This document shows, in pieces, positions 7,453 to 15,430 of a stretch of 43,399 nucleotides of DNA (position 1 is the first letter of the stretch; the number at the start of each line of letters is the position of its first letter). The notes beneath the pieces are model-generated. The model was not told where the DNA came from and did no database searches. It saw only the letters and a program-made list of their open reading frames with translations. Source of the DNA: Desulfurivibrio sp. (GTDB taxonomy: Bacteria; Desulfobacterota; Desulfobulbia; Desulfobulbales; SURF-16); NCBI GenBank assembly GCA_003605035.1, contig QZKJ01000102.1:1-43399 (forward strand), in the 5' to 3' direction. Made by a program: the position numbers and the translations under genes.

Positions 7453-7463
7453 ATAACGGTCAC

Positions 7464-7643
7464 TTACCTTGCTACCGTGGTTTCGTTAGTCTTGCCGCAT
7501 TTCGGGCATTTGGCCTGCACCTTGGTTTTGGACCAGGCATAGACCTGCCGGCCGCATTTCGAACAGACACAAGCCTCGCTCTCTGCTCCAGGCCGAGGCG
7601 GCAGAAGTTCATTTCCACATTCCGGACATCGCAGTTCTGGCAT
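7464..7643 (-). CDS. Small zinc-ribbon protein
   Basis: The 59-aa protein (MPELRCPECGNEL...) has three CXXC knuckles: CPEC, CSKC (within CVCSKC) and CPKC. The first two likely bind one zinc as a ribbon; the third could pair with the remaining Cys or stay free. The function is unknown; it could be a nucleic-acid- or protein-binding adaptor. The ATG at 7643 is preferred over a GTG nine bases upstream because GGGAGGTG lies at correct spacing for the ATG and overlaps the GTG. The gene is monocistronic and ends in a strong terminator. Confidence 0.75.
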   Translation of the reverse strand: MPELRCPECGNELLPPRPGAESEACVCSKCGRQVYAWSKTKVQAKCPKCGKTNETTVAR

Positions 7644-7933
7644 CGTATTCACCTCCCGGATTCACTTTGGGCGGACACCTCATGCTTCCAAGGTGTCACG
7701 CGCTCCCGAGTTGTCTTTTTTTTAGGTCAGAGGGCTATAAAGGGACACCTTTTCCTGCAGCCAGGTATCCATATTGCCTTTCCTTATACCAAGAAACTAA
7801 GGATGCTGGAGAGCTCTGTCAATGAGGGGGAACAAATGGTTTGGCAAGGCCAGGAGGGGCTGGCGTCATTGCCTGACGGCGAAAAATCCGTGTTGCCGCT
7901 CATGCAATAACACCAGCCTGCCGGGAAGGTTTT
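7644..7933. other. Intergenic region between cytochrome and zinc-ribbon genes
   Basis: It is the leader of the zinc-ribbon gene (minus strand) and the 3' flank of the cytochrome gene. GACACCT / AGGTGTC (about 7674-7697) forms a small hairpin, and there is an eight-T run near 7715 on the plus strand. Part of it faintly resembles a tRNA D-arm plus anticodon arm on the minus strand, but no complete cloverleaf can be drawn. No gene seen. Confidence 0.35.
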
Positions 7934-9157
7934 TCAGTCATCCTTGGTGGTATGGCAGACAAAACAGCCGGCGTCGCTTGCCCCGCCGGCCGCAATCATG
8001 TCAGCGTAGTCCCAGCGGAGGAGATCATTGTAATTGGTGGCATGGGCGCCGTGGCAGGAGAGGCACATCACAACTTCGGTGCCGGCCGCTGGGTTGACCG
8101 TGGCGCTCACGGCGGCGGGCACCGCGCCGGACCGGGCGACCGGCGCTTCGACGCTGTAGCTGTTGTCGCCGTTATAGCCGGCATATTCGCCGCTGTTTGG
8201 CAGGGCAATATCCGTGGGATGGCGGATAAAGGGTTTGATGCCGGTGCCGATGCCGCTGGAACTCCCAACGGTCAGGGTATGGAAGTTGCCGTGGCAGGTG
8301 GCGCAGAATTCGCTCATGGTATGGTTGGGCGGCCCGATGCCGTCGTCATTGTGGCAGCTTGTTGCCGGATCGCCGCAGGAAAGCTGTTTGGGCGCGGTCT
8401 GCCCGAAGTATTCATTGTGGTTGCCGGACGAGACATTCTGCCATTTGCCGGCGGCATTCTGGTTCTCCAGGCCCTTGACCCCGTAGAGAAAACGGTAGCT
8501 GTTGGCCGGGGTGTCGGCGGTGTCGCATCTGCCGTCAACATTGCCGTGATGCGCGCCGCGCAGGGCGGTGATGCCAGAGCCGTAATCGGCATTGTAACGG
8601 TAACCGTGGCAGCCGTTGGTGCCGGCACAGGTCAGATTGGCGTCGTTGACCGTGCCGCCGTCCGCATGGAAAAAAAGCACCATGCCACCGGGCGGGGCAT
8701 AGAGGGCATCATCTTCTTCACCTGGGAAGTCAATGACATTATGGCCTTTGCCGTCTGCCGCGCCGTTGCCTTTCAGGCCCAGCAGATAGGCGAAATTGCC
8801 GCCGGCCAGATCGCCGGTGCCGTCAGTGTGCATGACCTGGGGAATCTGGTTGTCCCCGATGGAAACTATTTTGGCGGCCGTGCCCATGGCGTGGCAGCCG
8901 GTGCAGCTGCCGCGGGTCAGGAAGGGGCTGGGGCCCGTGCCGGCGCCGGACAGGGGCATTGCCGCGCCGTCCTGGCTGTTATGCATGGTGTGGCAGTTTG
9001 AGCAGGGGCCTGAGGTGATTGCGTGGGCCGTTGCGGCAGCGCCGAGGAAACAGGAAAGAAAAGCGAGGAAGAGGATGGTTGGATTCAGCGAAAAACCTTT
9101 GCTGATCTGAGATGAGCCCAGCTGAGAAAAGAATAAAGACCTCGACAGTACACGCAT
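7934..9157 (-). CDS. Secreted multiheme cytochrome c with seven heme-type motifs
   Basis: The 407-aa precursor has an export signal (hydrophobic core about 26-42, cleavage near AHA-IT at 46). Heme attachment motifs are CSNCH (C52), CTGCH (C85), CX5CH (C177-C183-H184), CX6CH (C261-C268-H269), CATCH (C285), CLSCH (C365) and CFVCH (C398). That is five canonical CXXCH sites and two with expanded spacing. There is no C-terminal membrane helix, so the mature protein is periplasmic or extracellular and probably carries electrons. The long, Gly/Ala/Asp-rich spacers resemble Geobacter/Desulfuromonas-type cytochromes of unknown partner. The ATG at 9157 has GAGGTG seven bases upstream. It stands alone, with no oxidase or maturation genes nearby. 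Confidence 0.88.
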   Translation of the reverse strand: MRVLSRSLFFSQLGSSQISKGFSLNPTILFLAFLSCFLGAAATAHAITSGPCSNCHTMHNSQDGAAMPLSGAGTGPSPFLTRGSCTGCHAMGTAAKIVSIGDNQIPQVMHTDGTGDLAGGNFAYLLGLKGNGAADGKGHNVIDFPGEEDDALYAPPGGMVLFFHADGGTVNDANLTCAGTNGCHGYRYNADYGSGITALRGAHHGNVDGRCDTADTPANSYRFLYGVKGLENQNAAGKWQNVSSGNHNEYFGQTAPKQLSCGDPATSCHNDDGIGPPNHTMSEFCATCHGNFHTLTVGSSSGIGTGIKPFIRHPTDIALPNSGEYAGYNGDNSYSVEAPVARSGAVPAAVSATVNPAAGTEVVMCLSCHGAHATNYNDLLRWDYADMIAAGGASDAGCFVCHTTKDD

Positions 9158-9758
9158 TGCGGCACCTCATGAATGATTGTTTGGGCCAAAGAGTTCTTCA
9201 CTCCTTTGGGGCTCTGGTTACATCCAAAAATCATCATTTGCCTTATTCTCTTTTCAATTTTAGCCAGCTGTATAAGTATTTTTACCTAGACATATATAAC
9301 ATACCGTATTTCCGGTAAAAAATCAAATAAATAATTAATCTCGGTTTTTTTCCAAACAAATTCCGTTAGATGACACTGGCAGTGACGCCTGGGGCAAGTC
9401 TCATGGCTGGCCGGGATGCCGTGCTCCTGGCTATGGGAAGGACAAGGGAGTAATCAGGGTCATGGGGTTTTATCTTGATTTTTGCTAGGCAAAATGCGAC
9501 TAATAATGAATAAATGATGGGCCGCAAAAAAAAAGACGAAACGGCCCATGGCATGCACGGAGGAGCCGGCTGAGGCCCGCTGCGTGTGCCGGGACAGAAG
9601 GCTTCGTCTCCTGGCGGAGTCTCGGGAAAAACATCAACCAATTCTGATGGGACCGCCAAAGGCCGCGCCACCTCCGGGCAGCACGCTCACTTCCTGTGCA
9701 TCATCATGATAACCCGGCGCCTGCTCCTTTGACGGCTTCATCCATCGTTCGTGCTGCC
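9158..9758. other. Long intergenic region with hairpins
   Basis: The 600 bp hold no supported gene. Near the cytochrome start there is an imperfect hairpin (9184-9207, CCAAAG...CTTTGG) that would fall in the 5' leader of the cytochrome mRNA, and AT-rich DNA (9240-9360) suited to its promoter. At 9517-9549 ATGGGCCG and CGGCCCAT enclose an A-rich loop, a hairpin of unknown role. The last 200 bp precede the NADH dehydrogenase gene. Confidence 0.45.
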
Positions 9759-11042
9759 ATGAAACATGTCATTATCGTCGGCGGGGGTTTTGCCGGACTC
9801 AATGCCGCCAAGATCCTGGGCAACAAAAAGGATATCCGCGTCACCCTGCTTGACAATCACAATCACCATCTTTTCCAGCCCCTGCTCTACCAGGTGGCCA
9901 TGGCGGCCCTGAGCCCGGCGGAAATCGCCGTGCCCATCCGCCGCATTCTGGCGGACTACCGCAATATCACCGTGCTGCAGGATGAGGTGACCGGGGTTGA
10001 TCTCCTCCAGCGCACCGTGATCGCCAGGGAGTGCAGCCTCCAGTATGACTATCTGCTGCTGGCCTGCGGGGTCAAGCATGCCTATTTCGGCCACGAGGAG
10101 TGGGAGGAGTATGCGCCGGGGCTGAAAACCATTGAACAGGCCACCGAAATCCGGCGGCGGGTGCTGGGTGTTTTTGAAGAGGCGGAGCGGACCAGCGACT
10201 GCGGCAGGCAGCTCAGGCATCTCACCTTTGTCATCGTTGGCGGCGGACCGACCGGCGTTGAGCTGGCTGGCGCCATCGGCGAGATATGCCGCTACACCCT
10301 GGCCAAGGATTTCCGCAACATCAATCCGCGCCAGGCACGCATCATCCTCATTGAGGCCGGGCCCCGCATTCTGCCCTCCTTTTCCGTCAGTCTGGCGGAC
10401 GAGGCTGCCCGTGACCTGGCGGCTCTCGGGGTGCAGGTCCGCACCTCAAGCCCGGTTACCGGCATTGACAGCCAGGGGGTGCAGCTCGGCCTTGAACGGC
10501 TGGAGGCCAGCACCATCCTCTGGGCCGCCGGGGTGGAGGCCTCACCCATCGGCAGAAGCATGGGGGTGGAGACCGACAGGCTGGGCCGGATTGTGGTGGA
10601 GGCCGATCTCAGCATCAGCAAGCATCCGGAGATATTCGTGGCCGGGGATCTAGCCAGTTTTTCCCATGGCCGCACCACTCCGCTGCCGGGTCTGGCGCCG
10701 GTTGCCCTGCAGCAGGGACGTTTTATCGCCCGCAACATCCTGCGCGAAACTGCGGGTCAGGCCCGGCGCACTTTCCGGTACCTTGACAAGGGCCAGCTGG
10801 CCACCATCGGCCGCAGCAAGGCGATCATCGAACTGGGCCGCCTGCGTTTCAGGGGTTTGCTGGCCTGGCTGGTCTGGGTGGTCATTCACATCTATTATCT
10901 CATCAGCTTTGAAAACAGATTCTTCGTGACCCTGCACTGGGTCTGGTCCTTTTTCAATTTCCGGCGCGGCGCCCGGCTGATCATCAATAAGGAATGGCGG
11001 TTTTACGGGAAAAAGACAGCGGCGGGAAACAAGGATGCGTAA
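9759..11042 (+). CDS. ndh: Type II NADH:quinone oxidoreductase (NDH-2)
   Basis: The 427-aa FAD protein has two dinucleotide-binding folds. VIIVGGGFAGLNAAKIL at the N terminus binds FAD and VIVGGGPTGVELAGAIGE (about 157-174) binds NADH. It also has LDNHNHHLFQPLLYQVA, the C-terminal FAD contact VAGDLA and PVALQQGRFIARNI, and a hydrophobic C-terminal region (about 365-405, LLAWLVWVVIHIYYLISFE) for membrane attachment. It should oxidise NADH and reduce quinone without pumping protons. The ATG at 9759 is chosen because it begins the FAD motif directly, although no strong ribosome binding site is visible; a GTG at 9696 would add 21 residues. In an anaerobe it may balance redox or serve transient oxygen respiration. 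Confidence 0.88.
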   Translation: MKHVIIVGGGFAGLNAAKILGNKKDIRVTLLDNHNHHLFQPLLYQVAMAALSPAEIAVPIRRILADYRNITVLQDEVTGVDLLQRTVIARECSLQYDYLLLACGVKHAYFGHEEWEEYAPGLKTIEQATEIRRRVLGVFEEAERTSDCGRQLRHLTFVIVGGGPTGVELAGAIGEICRYTLAKDFRNINPRQARIILIEAGPRILPSFSVSLADEAARDLAALGVQVRTSSPVTGIDSQGVQLGLERLEASTILWAAGVEASPIGRSMGVETDRLGRIVVEADLSISKHPEIFVAGDLASFSHGRTTPLPGLAPVALQQGRFIARNILRETAGQARRTFRYLDKGQLATIGRSKAIIELGRLRFRGLLAWLVWVVIHIYYLISFENRFFVTLHWVWSFFNFRRGARLIINKEWRFYGKKTAAGNKDA

Positions 11043-11090
11043 CAGAGGCAGGCACTAACCTGTAAGGCGGCAAGCAGAGTGTAAGCAAGG

Positions 11091-11714
11091 ATGAAGAAAG
11101 ACGTTCTCAACCGGTACGATCGTGACCGTGACGGTAACATCCTGATCGATGTCGCGGCGGAGAAAGTGGAGGAACTGTACAGTGATTTTGACCGGAGCGC
11201 GCCTTACATCCGCAGGGACCTTGACCCGGAACTCGTCGATTACCTGATCGGCTGCGCCAGGGAACTGGGCAATGAATCATTCACCATCAGCTTCACCCTG
11301 GCCCAGCCGCCTGATGAGGCTGGGCTTTCCCGGATCAGAGGGAGCGTCAACAATTTCTTCCTCTACCTTGTCGAGGTCGAGCAGCAAAAGGTGCGGCAGA
11401 TGGTGCGCCGCTCGCTTATTCTCTTCTGCATCGGCTTTGCCATCCTGTCCATCTCCGTCTGGGTCAATCGCTGGCTGGGGCCGGATCGCACGGTGGTGGC
11501 CCATGTGTTCGCGGAGGGTCTCATCGTCGCGGCCTGGGTCTCCTTGTGGGAGGCCTTGGCCTCTTTCTTGATCGATTGGTTTCCCTGCCTCAGGAATATC
11601 AAGCTCTACAAGCGGTTGGCGGCTGTGCAGCCCGTCTTCCGAAGCGGTCCGGAAGTCAGCGGGGATGCGGCGCTGCAGCCGGCGGCATCTGACCGCGGGC
11701 CACAGGCGCCTTAA
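11091..11714 (+). CDS. Conserved hypothetical inner-membrane protein
   Basis: The 207-aa protein has a hydrophilic N-terminal domain (1-105) with NRYDRDRDGNILIDVAAEKVEELYSDFD and SFTISFTLAQPPDEAG. Two transmembrane helices follow (about 109-127, LILFCIGFAILSISVWV; about 140-163, AEGLIVAAWVSLWEALASFLI). A cytoplasmic tail contains CLRNIKLYKRLA. I recognise it as a conserved hypothetical of sulfate or metal reducers but know no function. It lies 48 bp after ndh on the same strand and could be co-transcribed. The start ATG has only a weak ribosome binding site (GCAAGGA). Confidence 0.65.
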   Translation: MKKDVLNRYDRDRDGNILIDVAAEKVEELYSDFDRSAPYIRRDLDPELVDYLIGCARELGNESFTISFTLAQPPDEAGLSRIRGSVNNFFLYLVEVEQQKVRQMVRRSLILFCIGFAILSISVWVNRWLGPDRTVVAHVFAEGLIVAAWVSLWEALASFLIDWFPCLRNIKLYKRLAAVQPVFRSGPEVSGDAALQPAASDRGPQAP

Positions 11715-11779
11715 CCATAACAGGGTTGCCTGATTGTGCTGCGCCGGCGGAAGTGTTCTCCGTCTCGCCGCTGTCTGAT

Positions 11780-12616
11780 TCAGAAGGTGTAGCGCGTCCC
11801 TGCCCGGCCCGCTGCAACCCGCTCGCCAAAGGCCGCGGTCAGCAGCTGGATGGCTTTTTCGCCGGTGCAGTGACAGGGGACGATCAGCTCCGGGGCAAGG
11901 GCGTGCAGGGCGGCCACGGTATGGGCCAGACGCTCCCCGCCGGCGTTCAGCAGATGGAAGCCGCCGATTACGGCGCGCAGTCTGTTTGTTCCGGCCAGCA
12001 GCAGGACATGGTTGAGGGTGTTGACGATGCCGGCATGGCAGCAGCCGACACAGACCACCAGCCCGCGGTCGGTCTGCAGCCACAGGGCAAGGTCGTCATC
12101 AATGGGATCCGCCCGCCTGCCCTGGGGATCGAGAAAGAAGGGGCCGCCCGGGTCTTCAAAATCCGTCTCGCGGGGTATGGGGCCGGTGACGCCGATTCCC
12201 CCGGCAATCAGCCGCGCCCGTGAGGTCCAGCGCAGATTTTTTTCCGGCAGCCGGTCAATGGCGGCCATGGACCTGGCGGGCATGCGGATCGTTTTTGCCT
12301 TCCCGTTCCGGATGGTGTAGCGAGGCTGCACCACCCCGGCGTGGCAGTATAGCAAGGGGTTGCGGGCGGCTTGCAGGACCAGGGGGATGCCGCCGCTGTG
12401 GTCATAGTGGCCATGGCTGAGTACCAGGATATCCGTCTGGGCAAGCCCGATTCCCAGGTGGCCGGCGTTGTCCGCCAGGGCTGCTCCCTGGCCGGTATCA
12501 AACAGAATCTTCGTCGCGCCCGCCTCGATCCACAGTGACAGTCCGTGTTCCGCCCGCAGTCCGTAATCGGCCTGATTGTCGACCAGGATGGTGATGGCAA
12601 GCGCCGGCAGGATCAT
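11780..12616 (-). CDS. MBL-fold metallohydrolase, COG1237-like
   Basis: The 278-aa metallo-beta-lactamase-fold protein begins LAITILVDNQADYGLRAEHGLSLWIEAGATKILFDTGQG and carries the metal motif LSHGHYDHSGG (HXHXDH), a later GVTGPIPRETDFEDPGGPF and VGCCHAGIVNTL, and an EVIVPCHCTG-like LIVPCHCTGEKA near the end. This is the family annotated as 7,8-dihydropterin-6-yl-methyl-4-(beta-D-ribofuranosyl)aminobenzene-5'-phosphate synthase, though most bacterial members have unknown substrates. It is the last gene of the minus-strand Mrp cluster and overlaps the thioesterase by 4 bp (ATGA). MBL proteins of this type often accompany Mrp/NifX genes in anaerobes. Confidence 0.85.
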   Translation of the reverse strand: MILPALAITILVDNQADYGLRAEHGLSLWIEAGATKILFDTGQGAALADNAGHLGIGLAQTDILVLSHGHYDHSGGIPLVLQAARNPLLYCHAGVVQPRYTIRNGKAKTIRMPARSMAAIDRLPEKNLRWTSRARLIAGGIGVTGPIPRETDFEDPGGPFFLDPQGRRADPIDDDLALWLQTDRGLVVCVGCCHAGIVNTLNHVLLLAGTNRLRAVIGGFHLLNAGGERLAHTVAALHALAPELIVPCHCTGEKAIQLLTAAFGERVAAGRAGTRYTF

Positions 12617-13041
12617 GACAAGTCTGCGCGCTGCATGAACCTGGCCCGGGCCCGGGCCAGGGTTGCGCCCGCCACGCCCAGCTCGGACTTCAGTTCATAG
12701 AGCGGCGGACAGCTTGATGCTATCCAGGCCCGGATTTCCAGGGTTTCCGTACAGGCCACCGGTTTGACGAACCGCACCCGCAGATCGCCGGTGAGGGCCT
12801 GCACGCCATGATAAAACAGGCACTGGGTCATTGCCGTATCAAGCAGGGCGGCAATGACGCCGCCGTGCAGAATGCCACGGTAACCCTGCAGTCCGGGGTG
12901 GGCCGTGAACCGGGTGGTGATCACCCCCTCATTTTCCGCCACAAAGGACAGATGCAGCGACCAGGGATTCGGGTTGCCGCCCGGCAGGCCATGCCCGCTG
13001 CCATGGACGAAAGAGGAGCCTGGCGATAATTCAGTGATCAC
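12613..13041 (-). CDS. PaaI-family hotdog thioesterase
   Basis: The 142-aa hotdog-fold protein shows the PaaI signature HGGVIAALLDTAMTQCLFYHG (given here as its key span about 79-99) and VRFVKPVACTETLEIRAWI. It should hydrolyse an acyl-CoA thioester; the substrate is unknown. The start is a GTG that overlaps the last 11 bases of the upstream Mrp gene, and its own stop overlaps the MBL gene by ATGA. The three genes are therefore translationally coupled in one operon, which suggests a shared but undefined role. Confidence 0.88.
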   Translation of the reverse strand: MITELSPGSSFVHGSGHGLPGGNPNPWSLHLSFVAENEGVITTRFTAHPGLQGYRGILHGGVIAALLDTAMTQCLFYHGVQALTGDLRVRFVKPVACTETLEIRAWIASSCPPLYELKSELGVAGATLARARARFMQRADLS

Positions 13042-14356
13042 AGCTGTTTTGACCTAATTGCAAGGTGCCGGCCAGATAATCGCCTGCCAGTTTTTCAGGG
13101 GTCTCGGCCATGGCCCCCACCATTACCTGGATGCCCTGCTCGATGAAAAGCTCCCTGGCTTTCTGGCCCATGCCGCCGGCTATGATCAGATTTGCCCCCT
13201 GTTCGGACAGCCACGACGGCAGCAGCCCTGGCTGATGCGGGGGGGCCGCGATGTCCTCCCGTTTGACGATTTGTCTGGACGTCTGGTCAACATCCACCAG
13301 GGCAAATGAGGCACAGTGGCCGAAGTGGCTTGTCAGTCTGCCGTCCGCCAGCGGGATGACGATCCGCATATGCCGATCCTCCCGGTTTTCGTTTTCGCTG
13401 GGGCTGGGAGGATGCTCCGGCAGCCGCTGATCCAGCGCGGCAATGGTCTCGATAATCTCCCGCATGATCCTGGCGGTGGGGGAAGCGGCATAATCCCGCA
13501 CAAAGGCGCAGCCGTTGTCGCAGGCCTGGGTCACCATGGGATCCATGGGGATTGAGCCCAGAAAAGGCACCTGCATGGACAGCGCGATGCCACGGCCGCC
13601 GCCGGTCGAGAGAAGCGGTGAGACTTCACCGCACCTGGGGCAGGCGAAGCCGCTCATGTTTTCCACCACCCCGAGCACCCTCACCCCGAGTTCCCGGCAG
13701 AAGGTGATGGATTTGCGTACATCCACCGTGGCGACCTTCTGCGGGGTGGTGACAATGACCGCGCCGTCCAGGCCCTCGATGAGCTGACAGACGGTAAGCG
13801 GCTCATCACCGGTGCCGGGCGGGGAGTCGATGATGAGAAAGTCCAGCTCACCCCACGCAACATCAGCCAGCAACTGCCTGATGACGCCGATTTTCATCGG
13901 ACCGCGCCAGATCACGGCATCATCCGGGTTTTTGAGCAGAAAGCCGAGCGACATCACCTTCAGCCCGTCCCGCTCCACGGGAAGCAGATCATTCCCGTCC
14001 GCCAGGATCGCCGCCCCCTCCAGACCCAGCATGGTCGGGATGCTGGGGCCGTGAAAATCCACGTCCAGCAGGCCGACCCGCTTGCCGGCCATCATCAGGG
14101 CCACGGCCAGATTGACCGCCACCGTGCTCTTGCCGACCCCGCCCTTGCCGGACAGCACCGCCACCTTGTGGCTGATCCGGCAGAGCCTTGCAGCAAGTTT
14201 GCGGCGCTCGGCAAATTCTTCCTCGCTTTCCTCCACCTGCCGTCGGGAAGCCGAACAGCCGGTGTCCCCGCAGGTTCCGCAGGTTTTGCCGCCGTGGCTG
14301 GCCTGGTCCGTTTCCGTTTGTCCGTGACCCGCGTCATGTTCATCAGCACTTAGCAT
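13031..14356 (-). CDS. Mrp/NBP35 P-loop ATPase fused to a NifX-like domain
   Basis: The 441-aa protein has three parts. An N-terminal Cys segment (TCGTCGDTGCSA, about 25-36) is followed by a Mrp/NBP35 ATPase (about 60-325) with the deviant Walker A GKGGVGKST, DVDFHGPS, DSPPGTGDEPL and FACPRCGE (CXXC for a bridging FeS cluster). The C-terminal NifX/NifB-like 'dinitrogenase cofactor' domain (about 331-441) starts MRIVIPLADGRLTSHFGHC. Mrp proteins carry and transfer FeS clusters; NifX-type domains bind metal clusters. Such fusions are found in the anaerobe-specific orange protein (ORP) loci of Desulfovibrio. Here it lies downstream of a NifX-like gene and a sigma-54 activator. AGGAGGT lies upstream of the ATG, with long spacing. 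Confidence 0.92.
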   Translation of the reverse strand: MLSADEHDAGHGQTETDQASHGGKTCGTCGDTGCSASRRQVEESEEEFAERRKLAARLCRISHKVAVLSGKGGVGKSTVAVNLAVALMMAGKRVGLLDVDFHGPSIPTMLGLEGAAILADGNDLLPVERDGLKVMSLGFLLKNPDDAVIWRGPMKIGVIRQLLADVAWGELDFLIIDSPPGTGDEPLTVCQLIEGLDGAVIVTTPQKVATVDVRKSITFCRELGVRVLGVVENMSGFACPRCGEVSPLLSTGGGRGIALSMQVPFLGSIPMDPMVTQACDNGCAFVRDYAASPTARIMREIIETIAALDQRLPEHPPSPSENENREDRHMRIVIPLADGRLTSHFGHCASFALVDVDQTSRQIVKREDIAAPPHQPGLLPSWLSEQGANLIIAGGMGQKARELFIEQGIQVMVGAMAETPEKLAGDYLAGTLQLGQNSCDH

Positions 14357-14552
14357 CTTTTGCCTTTACCTCCTGTTGCGCATAGTACCTGTATGGTTGC
14401 GACAAGTGTTTATTGATGGGATACGATATATGCCCTCTCTGGTTTCGTGTCCTCCAGCACCGTTTTTCCCGGCGATAGCTTTGCAGGGCCAGGTGCATCC
14501 GGTGCAGGAGCAGGGCTTTATTTTTATGCAATACGAAGGCTAATGGCGCCAT
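14343..14552 (-). CDS. Possible small protein overlapping the mrp start
   Basis: A 69-codon frame starts MAPLAFVLHKNKALLL at 14552 with AAGGAGATGA upstream, and ends at 14343, overlapping the mrp start by 14 bases. It is basic, with no family resemblance. The ribosome binding site and coupling make it plausible as a leader or coupling peptide, but composition alone does not prove coding. It fills the otherwise empty 280 bp between the DUF5320 and mrp genes. Confidence 0.3.
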   Translation of the reverse strand: MAPLAFVLHKNKALLLHRMHLALQSYRREKRCWRTRNQRGHISYPINKHLSQPYRYYAQQEVKAKDAKC

Positions 14553-14573
14553 TGATTCATCTCCTTGTGGCAG

Positions 14574-14616
14574 GCCGGACGGCCGGGCCTGGCCAATGCC
14601 CGGCCCAGCCGTCCCC
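14574..14616. repeat. GC-rich hairpin between DUF5320 and mrp genes
   Basis: GGACGGCCGGGCCTGGCC and the following ATGCCCGGCCCAGCCGTCC form a long stem-loop just after the DUF5320 stop. There is no T-run on the minus strand, so it is more likely an mRNA processing or stability element than a terminator; it could reduce expression of the downstream genes. Confidence 0.5.
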
Positions 14617-14633
14617 GCCTTGCTGCGCGGCAA

Positions 14634-14948
14634 TCAGGGCCCTGACTCCTCCAGGCGCGATCTGAGGAGGTGCAGTTCGGCCTGCAGAGCGTCTACCCTG
14701 TCTTGCAGCCGTCCTCTCCCCGTCCGGGGATCGGTCTGTTGATCCGACGCCGCATATCTGCCGCGTCCCCTGGTCCCCGGCGCCTGCGCGGCAGCGGACC
14801 ATTGTCGCAGCCTCCGGCGACAGCCGCAGGGGCCGCGCCGCTGGCCTTGACTGGCAAAGCCGGGCATGCCGTTGCCGGCGCAGAATCCGGCCGCCCGTCC
14901 CGTCATTCCCCCCATTCCCATGGGTCCTGTCCCATTACCTCCAGGCAT
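14634..14948 (-). CDS. DUF5320-family protein
   Basis: The 104-aa protein begins MPGGNGTGPMGMGGMTGRAAGFC, the N-terminal signature of DUF5320 proteins (Gly/Met-rich with a conserved GTGPxGxGxxTGRxxGxC). The centre is Arg/Gly-rich, with a Cys pair (PCGC). The C terminus (about 80-100, LQDRVDALQAELHLLRSRL) is a short coiled coil. These proteins are almost always encoded next to NifX-like and Mrp genes in anaerobes, as here; the function is unknown. GGAGGA lies before the ATG. It is probably part of the NifX-to-MBL operon. Confidence 0.85.
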   Translation of the reverse strand: MPGGNGTGPMGMGGMTGRAAGFCAGNGMPGFASQGQRRGPCGCRRRLRQWSAAAQAPGTRGRGRYAASDQQTDPRTGRGRLQDRVDALQAELHLLRSRLEESGP

Positions 14949-15011
14949 GGCTATCCTCCATGATGAAGTTTGTGCTAAGGCAATTTCCGTAAAAGCACCG
15001 GTGGCCGCCAG

Positions 15012-15356
15012 CTACTTTGCGGCAACCAATGCGTGGATGCCTTCACAGAGACATGCCTCCATGCCCTGCAGCAGCCATTGCCGGTGGTCCAGCCTGATCA
15101 GCACGGCATCCTCGGCAATGACGGAATCCGCATAAACAATGCCCTCCGCCATGCTGGCCTCCATGTCGGCCCGATTATCGTTTGGGGCGGGACGACACTT
15201 GCTGACCTCATCACATTCATAGGGAATACCTTCAGCCAGCATGCCTGCCATGTCCTCCGTGGCGGCCCAGGCTGCGCCCGGGCCGGCCAGACCGATAAAT
15301 GCCGGGACAATCAGGCTGCTGCCGAGCAATTTCAGGAAAATTTTCTTTTTCTTCAT
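15012..15356 (-). CDS. Small secreted hypothetical protein in the ORP-like cluster
   Basis: The 114-aa protein has a Sec signal peptide (MKKKKIFLKLLGSSLIVPAF, cleavage near AWA-ATED at 31). The mature part has two similar segments, MAGMLAEGIPYEC and MEASMAEGIVYADS, followed by LLQGMEACLCEGIHALV, i.e. a recurring 'M-x-EGI' pattern with four Cys (C42, C48, C98, C100 by my count). No family is recognised. The ATG at 15356 is chosen over an upstream in-frame ATG because GGGGAGA precedes it and the signal peptide begins there. It lies between NifX-like and DUF5320 genes and is presumably co-transcribed. Confidence 0.6.
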   Translation of the reverse strand: MKKKKIFLKLLGSSLIVPAFIGLAGPGAAWAATEDMAGMLAEGIPYECDEVSKCRPAPNDNRADMEASMAEGIVYADSVIAEDAVLIRLDHRQWLLQGMEACLCEGIHALVAAK

Positions 15357-15398
15357 TTTGTTCTCCCCATATACCTCGTTAATAATGTGGAAATTTAT

Positions 15399-15422
15399 CT
15401 GATCCGTAAGTTTTTGGATCAG
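15399..15422. repeat. Small inverted repeat upstream of the secreted-protein gene
   Basis: CTGATCC at 15399-15405 and GGATCAG at 15416-15422 are perfect 7-bp arms. They lie in the short gap between the NifX-like and secreted-protein genes. There is no T-run on the transcribed strand, so it could be an operator or an mRNA hairpin. Confidence 0.35.
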
Positions 15423-15430
15423 CATGCTTA

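Noticed and set aside
7670-7735. tRNA-like segment (D-arm and anticodon-arm resemblance on the minus strand)
   Set aside because: No acceptor stem or T-arm pairing can be drawn; only a 7-bp hairpin is solid.
14574-14616. Intrinsic terminator after DUF5320
   Set aside because: The hairpin lacks a T-run on the transcribed strand, so it is listed as a hairpin only.
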